Position numbers and translations under genes: made by a program. Shown piece by piece: positions 42,093-50,611 of a stretch of DNA of 64,000 bases. This DNA is from Streptomyces barkulensis (GTDB taxonomy: Bacteria; Actinomycetota; Actinomycetes; Streptomycetales; Streptomycetaceae): the NCBI RefSeq assembly GCF_002843305.1, contig NZ_PGSG01000104.1, forward strand, positions 145,965 to 209,964, in the 5' to 3' direction. The notes beneath the pieces are model-generated. The model saw only the letters and a program-made list of their open reading frames with translations, did no database searches and was not told the origin of the DNA. The stretch's first letter is position 1. The number at the start of each line of letters is the position of its first letter.

Positions 42093-42201
42093 GGTGCTCC
42101 TCTGCGGAAATGGGCGGGGCCGGTGGCTCGGAGATCGCAACGCTACACCGCGCCGCCGCAGCGCCGGACGGCCGCTGGTACCGCGCGGACGGCGGCGTCC
42201 T

Positions 42202-42223
42202 CCCGCCCCGGAAGCGGGGCGGG
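42202..42223 (-). terminator. Hairpin downstream of the beta-helix gene
   Basis: CCCGCCCCG-GAAG-CGGGGCGGG: a perfect nine-pair stem with a stable GAAG tetraloop, 38 bp past the stop of the minus-strand beta-helix gene. It is a likely transcription terminator. Confidence 0.75.
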
Positions 42224-42260
42224 GGGACGCCACGCGGTGCTTTCCACGGGGCCTGTCCGC

Positions 42261-43478
42261 TCAGCAGGTGTTCCGGCTGGTGTTGTTGAGTGTGAGGTTG
42301 CGGTAGGTGATGTTCGTGCCGCAGGGGCTCTCCCTGAGCGAGGTGTTGTTCAGCGTCAGGTTCCGCAGGGTGATGTCCCGGTTGCCCGGGAACTCGCTGC
42401 GGGCCGCCAGCCTGACCTCCCCGCCGCCGTTGACCGTGCCGCCCTGGGAGGCGATGGTCACGTTGTAGCAGTTCTCGATCAGGATGGCGTTGTTGCCGGT
42501 GTTGGTCAGCGTCACCCGGTCGATGACCGCGCCGCCGCTCTCGGAGACGCAGAAGACCCCGCGCCCGCCCCCGCGTGCGATGACCTCGCCGACGCGGATG
42601 TTGGTCGGGTAGCCGCCGCCGATCCGGCCGTTGCGGTTGGCCATCCGGAACGCCGCGTAGCCGGTGCCGGTGGCGGTGTTGTCGGCGTCGACCTTCCCCA
42701 CCGTGGCGTTGATCGTGTCGTTGAGCAGCAGTCCGGAGTAGCCGACGTCGCGGGCGGTCACCGTCCCGATCGTCAGCCCGTCCACCCCGTAGGTCTCCAC
42801 GCCGTGGTTGCTCGTGCCCGAGACGTAGACGTCGTCGATGCGGATGTTGCGCGAGCGCGACGAGCGGTCGCCGTGGTTGTCGATCCGGATGCCCAGACCG
42901 CCGGAGAGGCGCATGTCGATCCGGCCGAGCACCACGTCGCTGACGTTGCGCATGAAGACGCCGTACAGCGGGCGGCCGGTGACGGTCAGATGCCCGACCT
43001 CGACGTTCGTCGTGCCGCGGGAGTAGATCGGCGCCTGGTCGCCGGATCCGGAGCCGGTGACGTCGATGGTGCCGCACACGTCGATGGCGGTGTTGCTCGG
43101 CAGCGACACCCTGGTCCCGGCGCTGATCGAGCCCGAGCCCCGCACCACCACGCGCTCCTTGGAGGAGCGGTTGGGTGTCAGGCTGCCGATCGCGGCCTGC
43201 ATCGCGTCGCGCATGCTGCCGCCGGTGTAGACGGTGCTGCCGCCCCGGCGCGCGGTCCAGGTGCTCCCGCTCCTCACGGCCTCGGCCTGGTACGAGCCCT
43301 CGCCACAGGCGGCCGCCCGCGCCTCCTGTGCGGAACGGTCGGCCCCGGCCCGGGGCTCCGTGGCCCCGGCCGTGGGCGCCACCGTCGCCACCGTCGCCAG
43401 CATGGCCGCCGTCAGGGCGCCGGCCGCGACCGCGGCGAACCTGCGTCTCCTGACGGAGGATGCGACTCCGCTTCTCAT
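42261..43478 (-). CDS. Secreted right-handed beta-helix (pectate-lyase-like) protein
   Basis: 405 residues. ATG at 43478 has AAAGGAG upstream. The signal peptide (RRRRFAAVAAGALTAAMLATVATVAPTAGA) ends near residue 39. Repeated solenoid rungs are VVVRGSGSISAG, AIDVCGTIDVTGSG, NVEVGHLTVTG, DVVLGRIDMRLSGG, NIRIDDVYVSGTSNHGVETYG, LTIGTVTARDVGYSG and NAILIENCYNVTIAS, ending in two near-identical copies of ITxRNLTLNNTS. It is a parallel beta-helix, likely a polysaccharide lyase or hydrolase, though no catalytic triad is certain. A LacI-type palindrome lies upstream. Confidence 0.82.
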   Translation of the reverse strand: MRSGVASSVRRRRFAAVAAGALTAAMLATVATVAPTAGATEPRAGADRSAQEARAAACGEGSYQAEAVRSGSTWTARRGGSTVYTGGSMRDAMQAAIGSLTPNRSSKERVVVRGSGSISAGTRVSLPSNTAIDVCGTIDVTGSGSGDQAPIYSRGTTNVEVGHLTVTGRPLYGVFMRNVSDVVLGRIDMRLSGGLGIRIDNHGDRSSRSRNIRIDDVYVSGTSNHGVETYGVDGLTIGTVTARDVGYSGLLLNDTINATVGKVDADNTATGTGYAAFRMANRNGRIGGGYPTNIRVGEVIARGGGRGVFCVSESGGAVIDRVTLTNTGNNAILIENCYNVTIASQGGTVNGGGEVRLAARSEFPGNRDITLRNLTLNNTSLRESPCGTNITYRNLTLNNTSRNTC

Positions 43479-43587
43479 CGTGGACTCCTTTTCGTGGGGG
43501 GACACCCACCGCACGCGGCGCGGGGCCGCTCGCGCCGGGCCGGGCCGAAAGGGGGCCGCCCGGGAGGGGGATTTCGCGAGAAAAGTG

Positions 43588-43603
43588 CAGTAAGCGCTTT
43601 CTG
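43588..43603. promoter_or_regulatory. AAGCGCTT-centred palindrome (possible LacI-family operator)
   Basis: CAGTAAGCGCTTTCTG is symmetric at 14 of 16 positions around AAGCGCTT, 110 bp upstream of the secreted beta-helix gene. The central CG in an A/T-flanked even palindrome is typical of LacI-family carbohydrate operators. Carbohydrate-responsive control of the secreted protein is therefore likely; the repressor is not in the window. Confidence 0.6.
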
Positions 43604-44043
43604 AGTCCGCCAGTATTGCAACGTTTCATTCAGGGGGTCAAGAGGCGTGAGAACGCTCCCGAGAACAGCCGGACCGCGGCCTTCCTCTCGGAACGCACCG
43701 CCAGAGCCCCCGGCAGGCCACCACTGACCTGCGGGTTTTCACACCCTTTGGCCGACCTCCGCCCCCGGGATTCCTTTTCTTCGGAACGTCCGCACCGAAT
43801 AGCGGGCGGTTTCGGAAATCCGGAACGGGCATATTCCCCGCCGCTCCGCCGCGTGCGCGGTGAACCGGCCCGGGGCGCGCCCGCCCGGGAAACCCGCGTA
43901 CGGGAAACCCCCGGCCGCAACGCGCCGAGTCGCGGAACCCACCACGCCGGATCAGACTTGGCCGAGGCCAAACCCGTGCCTCCCCCGGCCCGGACCCGGC
44001 CCTGCCCCCTGCTCCCGACCCCGGCACCGCCCAGGTGATCTCC
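43604..44043. other. 440-bp intergenic region, no gene seen
   Basis: Between the beta-helix and ClpC-like genes, which are divergent. It contains a less GC-rich patch at 43770-43840 (CCTTTTCTTCGGAACG, GCATATTCC), possibly promoters for the plus-strand ClpC-like gene. No ORF with a ribosome site and no RNA signature is recognised. Confidence 0.5.
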
Positions 44044-46473
44044 ATGCCGATGCCCGTGTTCGGACCGCAGGATCCGTTCGCCGAACCCCTCAACCGCCTC
44101 CTCGGCTCCGGACCCCGGACCCCGGAGCCCGCCGGGGCGCTCCCGGACGAGTCCGCCCGGGAGCTGCTGTCCCTGGCCGCCGGACGGGCGGCCGGGGACG
44201 GCGGCGAACTGGACACCGGCCACCTGCTGTGGGCCGCCACCCGGACGGGCCCCTCGCGCCGCGTTCTGGAGGACGCCGGGGCGGACCCGGACCGGCTCGC
44301 CTCCGACCTGCTCCCGGCCCTCGCCAGGAGCACGGGCGGCGCCGGATCCTCCCTGACGCCCGCGGCCGAACGCGCCCTGCTGGCGGCCCGTGCGGGCGCC
44401 CGCGCCGCCGGCGTGTCCCGCTTCGGCCCCGAGCACGTCCTGGCCGCCCTGCTGGACGATCCCCGCAGCGGCGCGGGCCGGGCGCTGCGCGCCGCGGGCA
44501 CCGCGCCCGAGCCGGTGCGCGGGGCCGCGTCCCGCCCGTCCGGACCATCCGGTCCGTCCCGCCGGTCCGGTCCGTCCGACCGGACCGGCTCCACCCCCGT
44601 ACTGGACCGCTACGGCCGCGATCTGACCGCGCAGGCCCGCGAGGGCCGGCTGGACCCGGTGGTGGGACGCACCGAGGAGATCGGCCAGACCATCGAGGTG
44701 CTCTCCCGCCGCACCCGGAACAATCCCGCCCTGATCGGTGAGCCGGGCGTCGGCAAGACCGTGGTCGTCGAGGGCCTGGCCCGGCGGATCGCGGCCGGCC
44801 GGGTGCCGCCGGAGTTGCAGGGCCGCCGGATCGTCGGTCTGGAGCTGGCCGCGCTGGTGTCCGGCGCCCGCTACCGGGAGGAGGTCGAGGAGCGGCTGCG
44901 CGCGATCGTTGAGGAAGTCACCTCCGACGACCGGATCGTCCTCTTCCTCGACGAGCTGCACACCCTCGTCGGCGCGAGCGCGGGTGCGGGCGCGGGCACC
45001 GACGGCTTCCCCGACCTCGGCGGCGTGCTGCGGGCCGCGCTCGCCCGCGGCGGGCTGCGCGTCGTGGGCGCCACCACCATCGACGAGTACCGCCGCCATG
45101 TGGAGCGGGACATCGCCCTGCACCACCGTTTCCAGCCGGTGCTGGTGCCCGAACCGACCGTCGAGGAGACCGTGCGCATCCTGGAGGGCCTGCGCGGCTC
45201 CTACGAGGCCCACCACCAGGTCCGCTTCGCCGACGAGGCGCTGCGCGCCGCCGCCGAGCTCTCCGCCCGCCACCTGACCGGGAGCTTCCTGCCCGCCAAG
45301 GCCGTCTCCCTGCTCGACCAGGCCGGCGCCCGCGCACGGCTGCGCGGTCTCGGCCGCAGCGGCGAGGTCGCACAGGTCGAGGACCGCCGCGACCGGCTGC
45401 GGCGTGAACTCGACCAGGCCCTGGCCCGGGAGGATCTGGAGCGGGCCGCGACGCTGCGCGCGGGCATGCGGGAGCTGGACCTGGAGCGGGCCGCCGTCGC
45501 CGAGAAGCGCGAGAGTGCCGCCCGGGTGACCGTGGAGGACATCGCCGGCGCCGTCTCCCGGCGCACCGGCATCCCCGCCGGCCGGCTGGCCCGCGACGAG
45601 CGCGAGCACCTGCGGCATCTGGAGGAGAGGCTGCGCGAGCGGGTGACCGGCCAGGACGAGGCCGTCTCGGCGGTGACACGGGCGGTACGGCGGGCGCGGG
45701 CGGGGATGAGCGCCCCGGGGCGGCCCGCCGCGGTCCTGCTGTTCGCCGGGCCGCCCGGGGTGGGCAAGACCGAGCTGGCCAGGGCTCTGGCCGCCGAACT
45801 CCTCGGTGACGCGGGCCGCCTGGTGCGCTTCGGCGCGGGCGCCCTGCGGGAGGGGCGCGGGGAGGCGGGCGGGCCGGCCGAGGCGGTACGGCGCGGGCCG
45901 CACTCCGTCGTCCTGCTCGACGGGATCGACCGGGCCCACCCGGACGTCCTCGACTCGCTGACGCGGCTGCTGGAGGGCGCCCGGCCGGCCGGTGCCCAGG
46001 CCCCCGCCGCCGGCATGGGCGGGACGGTGGTCGTCCTGACCGTCACCGTCGACCCGCGCAGCGTGCTGGCCCACTCCGGCGACCCTGGCGCGCTCCGCGA
46101 GGAGACCCTGGCGCATCTGCGCGACCGGGTACGGCCGGAGTTGCTGGAGCTGGTCGACGAGACCGTCTTCTTCCGCCCCCTGCCCCGCGAGGACCTGCTG
46201 CGCGTCGTCGGGCTGCTGCTGGAGGACAGCCGCCGGCTGCTGGGCGCCCAGGGCATCGGCCTGGAGGTCGACCTCAGCGCCCGCGAGTGGCTGATCAACC
46301 AGGGCTACCAGCCCGACTCCGGCGCCCACCCGCTGCGCGGCACCGTCCGCACCCATCTGGACGACCGCCTCGCCGACCTGATCATCGACGGCGCCCTGCG
46401 CGCGGGCGACACGGTGCTGGTGGGCATCGACGAACACGGCCTGACCTTCGAGACCGCCGGCCGGCGGGGGTGA
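44044..46473 (+). CDS. ClpC/ClpB-like AAA+ ATPase with degenerate second ATPase domain
   Basis: 809 residues. ATG at 44044 follows AGGTGA at about seven bases. A divergent Clp N-domain spans about residues 1-150. The first AAA domain has Walker A IGEPGVGKTVVVEG, Walker B VLFLDELHTLVGA, a pore-loop equivalent SGARYREEVEERL and HHRFQPV. The second has Walker A GPPGVGKTELARAL but Walker B reads VVLLDGIDRAHP (Gly for the catalytic Glu), the GYVG pore loop is deleted, RPEFLNR has become RPELLEL and sensor 2 reads GAHPLRG. It is probably a specialised unfoldase or chaperone with a non-hydrolysing second ring. No peptidase gene adjoins it. Confidence 0.85.
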   Translation: MPMPVFGPQDPFAEPLNRLLGSGPRTPEPAGALPDESARELLSLAAGRAAGDGGELDTGHLLWAATRTGPSRRVLEDAGADPDRLASDLLPALARSTGGAGSSLTPAAERALLAARAGARAAGVSRFGPEHVLAALLDDPRSGAGRALRAAGTAPEPVRGAASRPSGPSGPSRRSGPSDRTGSTPVLDRYGRDLTAQAREGRLDPVVGRTEEIGQTIEVLSRRTRNNPALIGEPGVGKTVVVEGLARRIAAGRVPPELQGRRIVGLELAALVSGARYREEVEERLRAIVEEVTSDDRIVLFLDELHTLVGASAGAGAGTDGFPDLGGVLRAALARGGLRVVGATTIDEYRRHVERDIALHHRFQPVLVPEPTVEETVRILEGLRGSYEAHHQVRFADEALRAAAELSARHLTGSFLPAKAVSLLDQAGARARLRGLGRSGEVAQVEDRRDRLRRELDQALAREDLERAATLRAGMRELDLERAAVAEKRESAARVTVEDIAGAVSRRTGIPAGRLARDEREHLRHLEERLRERVTGQDEAVSAVTRAVRRARAGMSAPGRPAAVLLFAGPPGVGKTELARALAAELLGDAGRLVRFGAGALREGRGEAGGPAEAVRRGPHSVVLLDGIDRAHPDVLDSLTRLLEGARPAGAQAPAAGMGGTVVVLTVTVDPRSVLAHSGDPGALREETLAHLRDRVRPELLELVDETVFFRPLPREDLLRVVGLLLEDSRRLLGAQGIGLEVDLSAREWLINQGYQPDSGAHPLRGTVRTHLDDRLADLIIDGALRAGDTVLVGIDEHGLTFETAGRRG

Positions 46474-46541
46474 GGGCGCCGTGGCCGGGGACGGCGTAGG
46501 GCCGCCGCCCCGGCCGCGGCGATCGGGCCGTCAGCGGCCGG

Positions 46542-48497
46542 TCACAGGGAGCGCTCCAGGCGCTCGGCCATCAGCCGGGTGAAGCGGGCCGGGTCGCCGG
46601 GCATGCCGCCCTCCGCCAGCAGCGCCATGCCGTGGACGAGTTCGGCCATGCCCTCCAGGTCCGGCGCGGAGGCGTTCTCCGCGTGCGCCTCGCGCAGGCC
46701 GGTGATCAGCGGGTGGCCGGGGTTGATCTCCAGGATGCGCTTGCTCTCGGGCACCTCCTGGCCCATGGCGCGGAACATGCTGCGCAGGCCGGGCGTCATG
46801 TCGTCGGTGTCCGAGACGACGCAGGCGGGCGAGACGGTCAGCCGGGAGGACAGCCGCACCTCCTTGACCTCGTCGCCCAGCCGCCCGGTCATCCACTCCA
46901 GCAGCCCGGCGTACTCCTCGCGCCGCCGCTCCCGCTCCGCCTCGGCCCGCTCCTTGTCCTCCTCGGTGCCGAGCTCGGCCTCGCCCTTGGCGATGGAGAG
47001 CAGCTTCTTCCCCTGGAAGTCGGGCACCGCGTCGACCCACACCTCGTCGACCGGGTCGGTCAGGACGAGCACCTCCAGCCCCTTGTCCCGGAAGGCCTCC
47101 ATGTGCGGCGAGCTCTCCACCGCGCTCCGGGACGGGCCGGTGAGGTAGTAGATGTGCTCCTGGCCCTCCTTCATCCGCTCCACGTACTCCTGGAGCGTCG
47201 TCGTCCCCTCCGCCTCGTGGGTGGAGTCGAAGGAGGAGGCCGCCAGGATCGCGTCGCGGTGGTCGGGGTCGTTGATCAGACCCTCCTTGACGACCGCGCC
47301 GAACTCCCGCCAGAAGTCCGCGTACTTCTCCGGCCTGGCCGTCCTCATCTCCTTGAGGGTGGCCAGCACCTTCTTCGCCAGCCGCCGGCGCATCAGCTGG
47401 ATGTGGCGGTCCTGCTGGAGGATCTCGCGGGAGATGTTCAGCGAGAGGTCCTGGGCGTCGACCACGCCCTTGACGAAGCGCAGGTAGGCCGGGACCAGCT
47501 CCTCGCACTCCTCCATGATCAGGACGCGCTTGACGTAGAGCTGCACGCCCCGCCGGTCCTGGGAGAGGACGCCCTGCGGCGGCCGCGCGGGCAGGAAGAG
47601 CAGCGCCTGGTACTCGAAGGTGCCCTCCGCCTGGACGCGGATGGTCTCCAGCGGGTCGGTCCAGTCGTGGCTGATGTGCTTGTAGAGCTCGTGGTACTCC
47701 TCGTCGGAGACCTCGCTGCGGGGCCGGGCCCACAGCGCCTTGCGGGAGTTGATCGCCTCCGGCTCCGGCTTCCCGCCGTCCTCGCTCTCCCCTTCCCCGT
47801 CCTCGCCCTTCGCGCCCTCTTCGGCGCCCGCCTCGACCAGGCGGATGGGCCAGGTGATGAAGTCGGAGTAGCGCTTGACGATCTCCCGGATCTTCCAGGG
47901 GGCCGTGTAGTCGAAGAGGCGGTCGTCGGCGTCCTCGGGCTTGAGCTTCAGGATGACAGAGGTGCCCTGGGGCGCGTCGCCGACCGTCTCGATCGTGTAA
48001 GTGCCCTCGCCGGTGGACGTCCAGCGGGTGCCCGAGGACTCCCCGGCACGGCGGGTCAGCAGCGTGACCTCGTCGGCCACCATGAAGGCGGAGTAGAAGC
48101 CGACGCCGAACTGCCCGATCAGCGCCTCCGCCGAAGCCGGGTCACCCGCTTCCCCGGCCTTCTGTGCCTCCTCCAGCTTGCGGACGAACTCCGCGGTGCC
48201 GGACTTGGCGATCGTCCCGATCAGCCCCACGACCTCCTCGCGCGACATCCCGACGCCGTTGTCGCGCACGGTCAGCGTGCGGGCGTCCTTGTCGGTCTCG
48301 ATCTCGATGTGCAGGTCGGAGACATCGGCCCCCAGCGAGTCGTCGCGCAGCGCCTCGATGCGGAGCTTGTCGAGCGCGTCGGAGGAGTTGGAGACCAGCT
48401 CCCTCAGGAACACGTCCTTGTTCGAGTAGATCGAGTGAACCATCATCCGCAGGAGGCGGCTGGCCTCCACCTGGAACTCGAACGTCTCGGCCGTCAT
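46542..48497 (-). CDS. htpG: Molecular chaperone HtpG (Hsp90)
   Basis: 651 residues. It starts METFEFQ-like at MTAETFEFQVEASRLLRMMVHSIYS. The GHKL ATP site shows VSNSSDALDKL, TVRDNGVGM, TIAKSGTAEF and GQFGVGFYSAFMVAD. The middle-domain catalytic Arg region and KRVLIMEECEELVPAYLRFVKGVVDAQDLSLNISREILQQ are intact, as is the C-terminal dimerisation part. A charged linker (GAKGEDGEGESEDGG) is present in the N-middle junction. It is an ATP-dependent folding and stress chaperone, transcribed convergently with the ClpC-like gene. Family assignment is certain. Confidence 0.96.
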   Translation of the reverse strand: MTAETFEFQVEASRLLRMMVHSIYSNKDVFLRELVSNSSDALDKLRIEALRDDSLGADVSDLHIEIETDKDARTLTVRDNGVGMSREEVVGLIGTIAKSGTAEFVRKLEEAQKAGEAGDPASAEALIGQFGVGFYSAFMVADEVTLLTRRAGESSGTRWTSTGEGTYTIETVGDAPQGTSVILKLKPEDADDRLFDYTAPWKIREIVKRYSDFITWPIRLVEAGAEEGAKGEDGEGESEDGGKPEPEAINSRKALWARPRSEVSDEEYHELYKHISHDWTDPLETIRVQAEGTFEYQALLFLPARPPQGVLSQDRRGVQLYVKRVLIMEECEELVPAYLRFVKGVVDAQDLSLNISREILQQDRHIQLMRRRLAKKVLATLKEMRTARPEKYADFWREFGAVVKEGLINDPDHRDAILAASSFDSTHEAEGTTTLQEYVERMKEGQEHIYYLTGPSRSAVESSPHMEAFRDKGLEVLVLTDPVDEVWVDAVPDFQGKKLLSIAKGEAELGTEEDKERAEAERERRREEYAGLLEWMTGRLGDEVKEVRLSSRLTVSPACVVSDTDDMTPGLRSMFRAMGQEVPESKRILEINPGHPLITGLREAHAENASAPDLEGMAELVHGMALLAEGGMPGDPARFTRLMAERLERSL

Positions 48498-48645
48498 GGT
48501 CGTGGATTCCCCCACCAGTCGTCGTCCGTACCCGGCAGGCCCCGGCGCCGCCGGGCGGCGCGGGGGCCTGCCGGAAATGCCTTTCCCCGCGATGTTATGC
48601 CGGACGGGCCTCCGTCCCGGCGCGCACACCCGGGTTACGGCCCGC

Positions 48646-49875
48646 TCACACCGGCCAGGAGTCGGCCGGGTCGTCCAGCCAGGCCCGCCGCCCCTGCGGC
48701 GTGACGGTCAGACCGAACCGCTCGTACCCCGGCCTGCCCCGCTCCCGCCACCAGCGGTGGGCGGCCTCGACCTCGTCCCACAGGCGACGGGGCCCGGACT
48801 GCCACACACGCGCGGCCTGCCCGTCGCGGAACATCGCGCAGGCCCAGGAGCGGTCGGTCAGCCCGTACCACCACACCGGCCGGGCCCCCTCCCGCTTGTC
48901 GGCGACGACGCACCGGCAGTCCGGCACCCGGAGCCCGAGCGCGAAGTGCCCCGGCTCGAACCGCTCCCCGGTGAACTCCCCCTCCGGCAGCTCGGTGGAC
49001 GACTCCTCGCCGTCGGCCACGCCGCCCGTGACGTACTCGGAGTGGACCGGGAACGGCGGGCGCTGGGAGCGCAGCTTCATGAACTCCACCGGACCGGTGA
49101 AGGGGCCCGACGCGCTCTCCCCGTCGCGGGAGACGGTCAGCCGGACGACCGCGTCGCCGTTGCCGTAGTGCGTCCCCCACGGGGCGACGATCAGGCCGCC
49201 GGGACGGCACTGCTCCACCCAGGCGCGGGGGACGGACCGCAGCCCGCACGTGGCGATGATCCGGTCGTAGGGCGCTCCGTCGGGAAAGCCCCGCGAGCCG
49301 TCGCCGTGGACGACGCGGACGGGCAGGCCGAAGATCTCCAATGCCCTGCGCGCGGCGGCGGCCACCGCCTCGTCCACCTCCACCGTCACCACGTTCACCG
49401 TGCCGAGGCGGTGGGCCAGGAGCGCCGCGTTCCAGCCCGTGCCCGCGCCGATCTCCAGCGCCCGGTGGCCCGGCCGTACCTCCAGGTCCCGCAGCATCCG
49501 GAGGACCACCGACGGCATGGACGCCGAGGAGGTGGGCTCCCGCCCCGGCGCCGTGCCGGTGTGCCGGCCGTCGTCCCACTGGGTGACGACGGGCACGTCG
49601 GCGTCGGCGTACCGGGCCCAGGCGTCCGGGTCCCGCGCCATCGACACGGCGACGCTGCGGCCCGCGTCCATGTCGTAGGGCCAGATCAGCTCCGGCAGGA
49701 ACGCCGACCTGGGCACGGCCGCGAAGGCCGGCGTCCAGTCCGAGGAGAGGACGCCGCCCGCCATGAGGGCGCGCGCCAACTCCAGGCGGCCGGGGCGCTG
49801 CCCGGCCGTGCCGGTGTTCTCCGCGTCCCCCGCGCTCTGCGCGCCCTCCGCGTTTTCGGTGTGCTCGGTACTCAT
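48646..49875 (-). CDS. Protein-L-isoaspartate O-methyltransferase homologue (RiPP-type)
   Basis: 409 residues, against about 220 for housekeeping PIMT. ATG at 49875 overlaps the stop of a 54-residue peptide gene (ATGA). The PIMT core has PRSAFLPELIWPYD, TSSASMPSVVLRMLRDLEVRPGHRALEIGAGTGWNAALLAHRLG (motif I), VVTVEVDEAV, VRVVHGDGSRGFPDGAPYDRIIATCG and QCRPGGLIVAPWG. The extra 170-residue C-terminal domain ends WRERGRPGYERFGLTVTPQGRRAWLDDP. Such extended PIMTs modify Asp in RiPP precursors to give aspartimide or isoaspartate (imiditide and pamtide type). The coupled small ORF is the presumed substrate. Confidence 0.88.
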   Translation of the reverse strand: MSTEHTENAEGAQSAGDAENTGTAGQRPGRLELARALMAGGVLSSDWTPAFAAVPRSAFLPELIWPYDMDAGRSVAVSMARDPDAWARYADADVPVVTQWDDGRHTGTAPGREPTSSASMPSVVLRMLRDLEVRPGHRALEIGAGTGWNAALLAHRLGTVNVVTVEVDEAVAAAARRALEIFGLPVRVVHGDGSRGFPDGAPYDRIIATCGLRSVPRAWVEQCRPGGLIVAPWGTHYGNGDAVVRLTVSRDGESASGPFTGPVEFMKLRSQRPPFPVHSEYVTGGVADGEESSTELPEGEFTGERFEPGHFALGLRVPDCRCVVADKREGARPVWWYGLTDRSWACAMFRDGQAARVWQSGPRRLWDEVEAAHRWWRERGRPGYERFGLTVTPQGRRAWLDDPADSWPV

Positions 49876-50036
49876 CGGCCGGTGACCGCCTTGGGCGGGT
49901 TGGGGACGCCCGGGCCGCCGTCCGGGGTGGGCGGCTGGTGCGGGCCGGGGTACGGCTCCCCCGGCAGCTTGTCGCCGCCGCCGTCGGCACCGATGACGGC
50001 GTGACCGTCGCCGTTGCGCCACATCCGGTTCGTCAT
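49872..50036 (-). CDS. Putative RiPP precursor peptide for the isoaspartate methyltransferase
   Basis: 54 residues, starting at ATG 50036 behind the strong ribosome site GAGGAGAGAG. It starts MTNRMWRNGDGHAV and continues IGADGGGDKLPGEPYPG, then PHQPPTPDGGPGVPNPPKAV. It contains one Asn-Gly and three Asp-Gly sites, the dipeptides most prone to aspartimide formation, in a Pro/Gly-rich unstructured chain with no Cys. The stop overlaps the methyltransferase start by 4 bp, so the two are translationally coupled. I propose it is the methyltransferase substrate. No protease or exporter is adjacent. Confidence 0.7.
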   Translation of the reverse strand: MTNRMWRNGDGHAVIGADGGGDKLPGEPYPGPHQPPTPDGGPGVPNPPKAVTGR

Positions 50037-50093
50037 GCTCTCTCTCCTCGCTGTCGTGTGTTTCCGGACCCGGCCCCGAGGGAGGCCGGGGGT

Positions 50094-50288
50094 CTATCGG
50101 GCGGAGGCGCGGTCCCGTTGCCGCAGGGCCTCCCACACCAGGGCGTTGAGCGTTTGGACGCAGTCCTCGCAGGCGTACAGCCCGGCCTGCTGCCCCTCGG
50201 TCTGCACCGGCCCGAGCCACACCACCGGCACCTGCGGGCGGAGGCAGTAGAGCCAGCACCGCCCGGTGGTCCAAGTGCGGGGCCTCAC
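50094..50288 (-). CDS. Small hypothetical protein with Cys pairs
   Basis: 64 residues from GTG 50288, which overlaps the stop of the preceding small gene (GTGA). It reads RTWTTGRCWLYCLRPQVPVVWLGPVQT, then GQQAGLYACEDCVQTLNALVWEAL. The CWLYC and CEDC pairs could bind a metal. It lies 57 bp before the peptide gene and could belong to the same transcript, but homologues also accompany XRE/DUF397 loci, so a role in peptide maturation is only a possibility. Confidence 0.6.
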   Translation of the reverse strand: MRPRTWTTGRCWLYCLRPQVPVVWLGPVQTEGQQAGLYACEDCVQTLNALVWEALRQRDRASAR

Positions 50289-50488
50289 CGGCAGCGCTGC
50301 TCGCTGTGCCGGTTCGCCGCCCGCACCCCCGCGCTCAACTGCTCCTCGGGCGTGGGCAGTCGGGTGTTCTCCGGCAGGCACTCCCACTCCCGGCCCCCGC
50401 CGGGCGGGCGGAGGAAGTACCGCCCGCCGCTCCTGCCCATCAGCTCGCCGATCCGGTCGCGCACGGTGTCCACGAGGTACGTCGCCAT
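50285..50488 (-). CDS. Small hypothetical protein
   Basis: 67 residues from ATG 50488: MATYLVDTVRDRIGELMGR, then YFLRPPGGGREWECLPENTRLPTPEEQLSAGV. It is soluble, has no recognised domain and is coupled to the next small gene. Divergent from the XRE regulator at 50612 across a 123-bp gap, as commonly seen for Streptomyces XRE/DUF397 islands where such short proteins are encoded on the opposite strand. Confidence 0.65.
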   Translation of the reverse strand: MATYLVDTVRDRIGELMGRSGGRYFLRPPGGGREWECLPENTRLPTPEEQLSAGVRAANRHSEQRCR

Positions 50489-50611
50489 GCCTGCTCCTGT
50501 GCTGTGCGTGGTGTCTTTCCGTATCCACCCACTCACAGATTGCTGCCGCAGCGGTACGCTCAACAGGGCTTCCAGCTCTCCAAAGCGCATGTCAAGAGGG
50601 GCACTTCGCAC

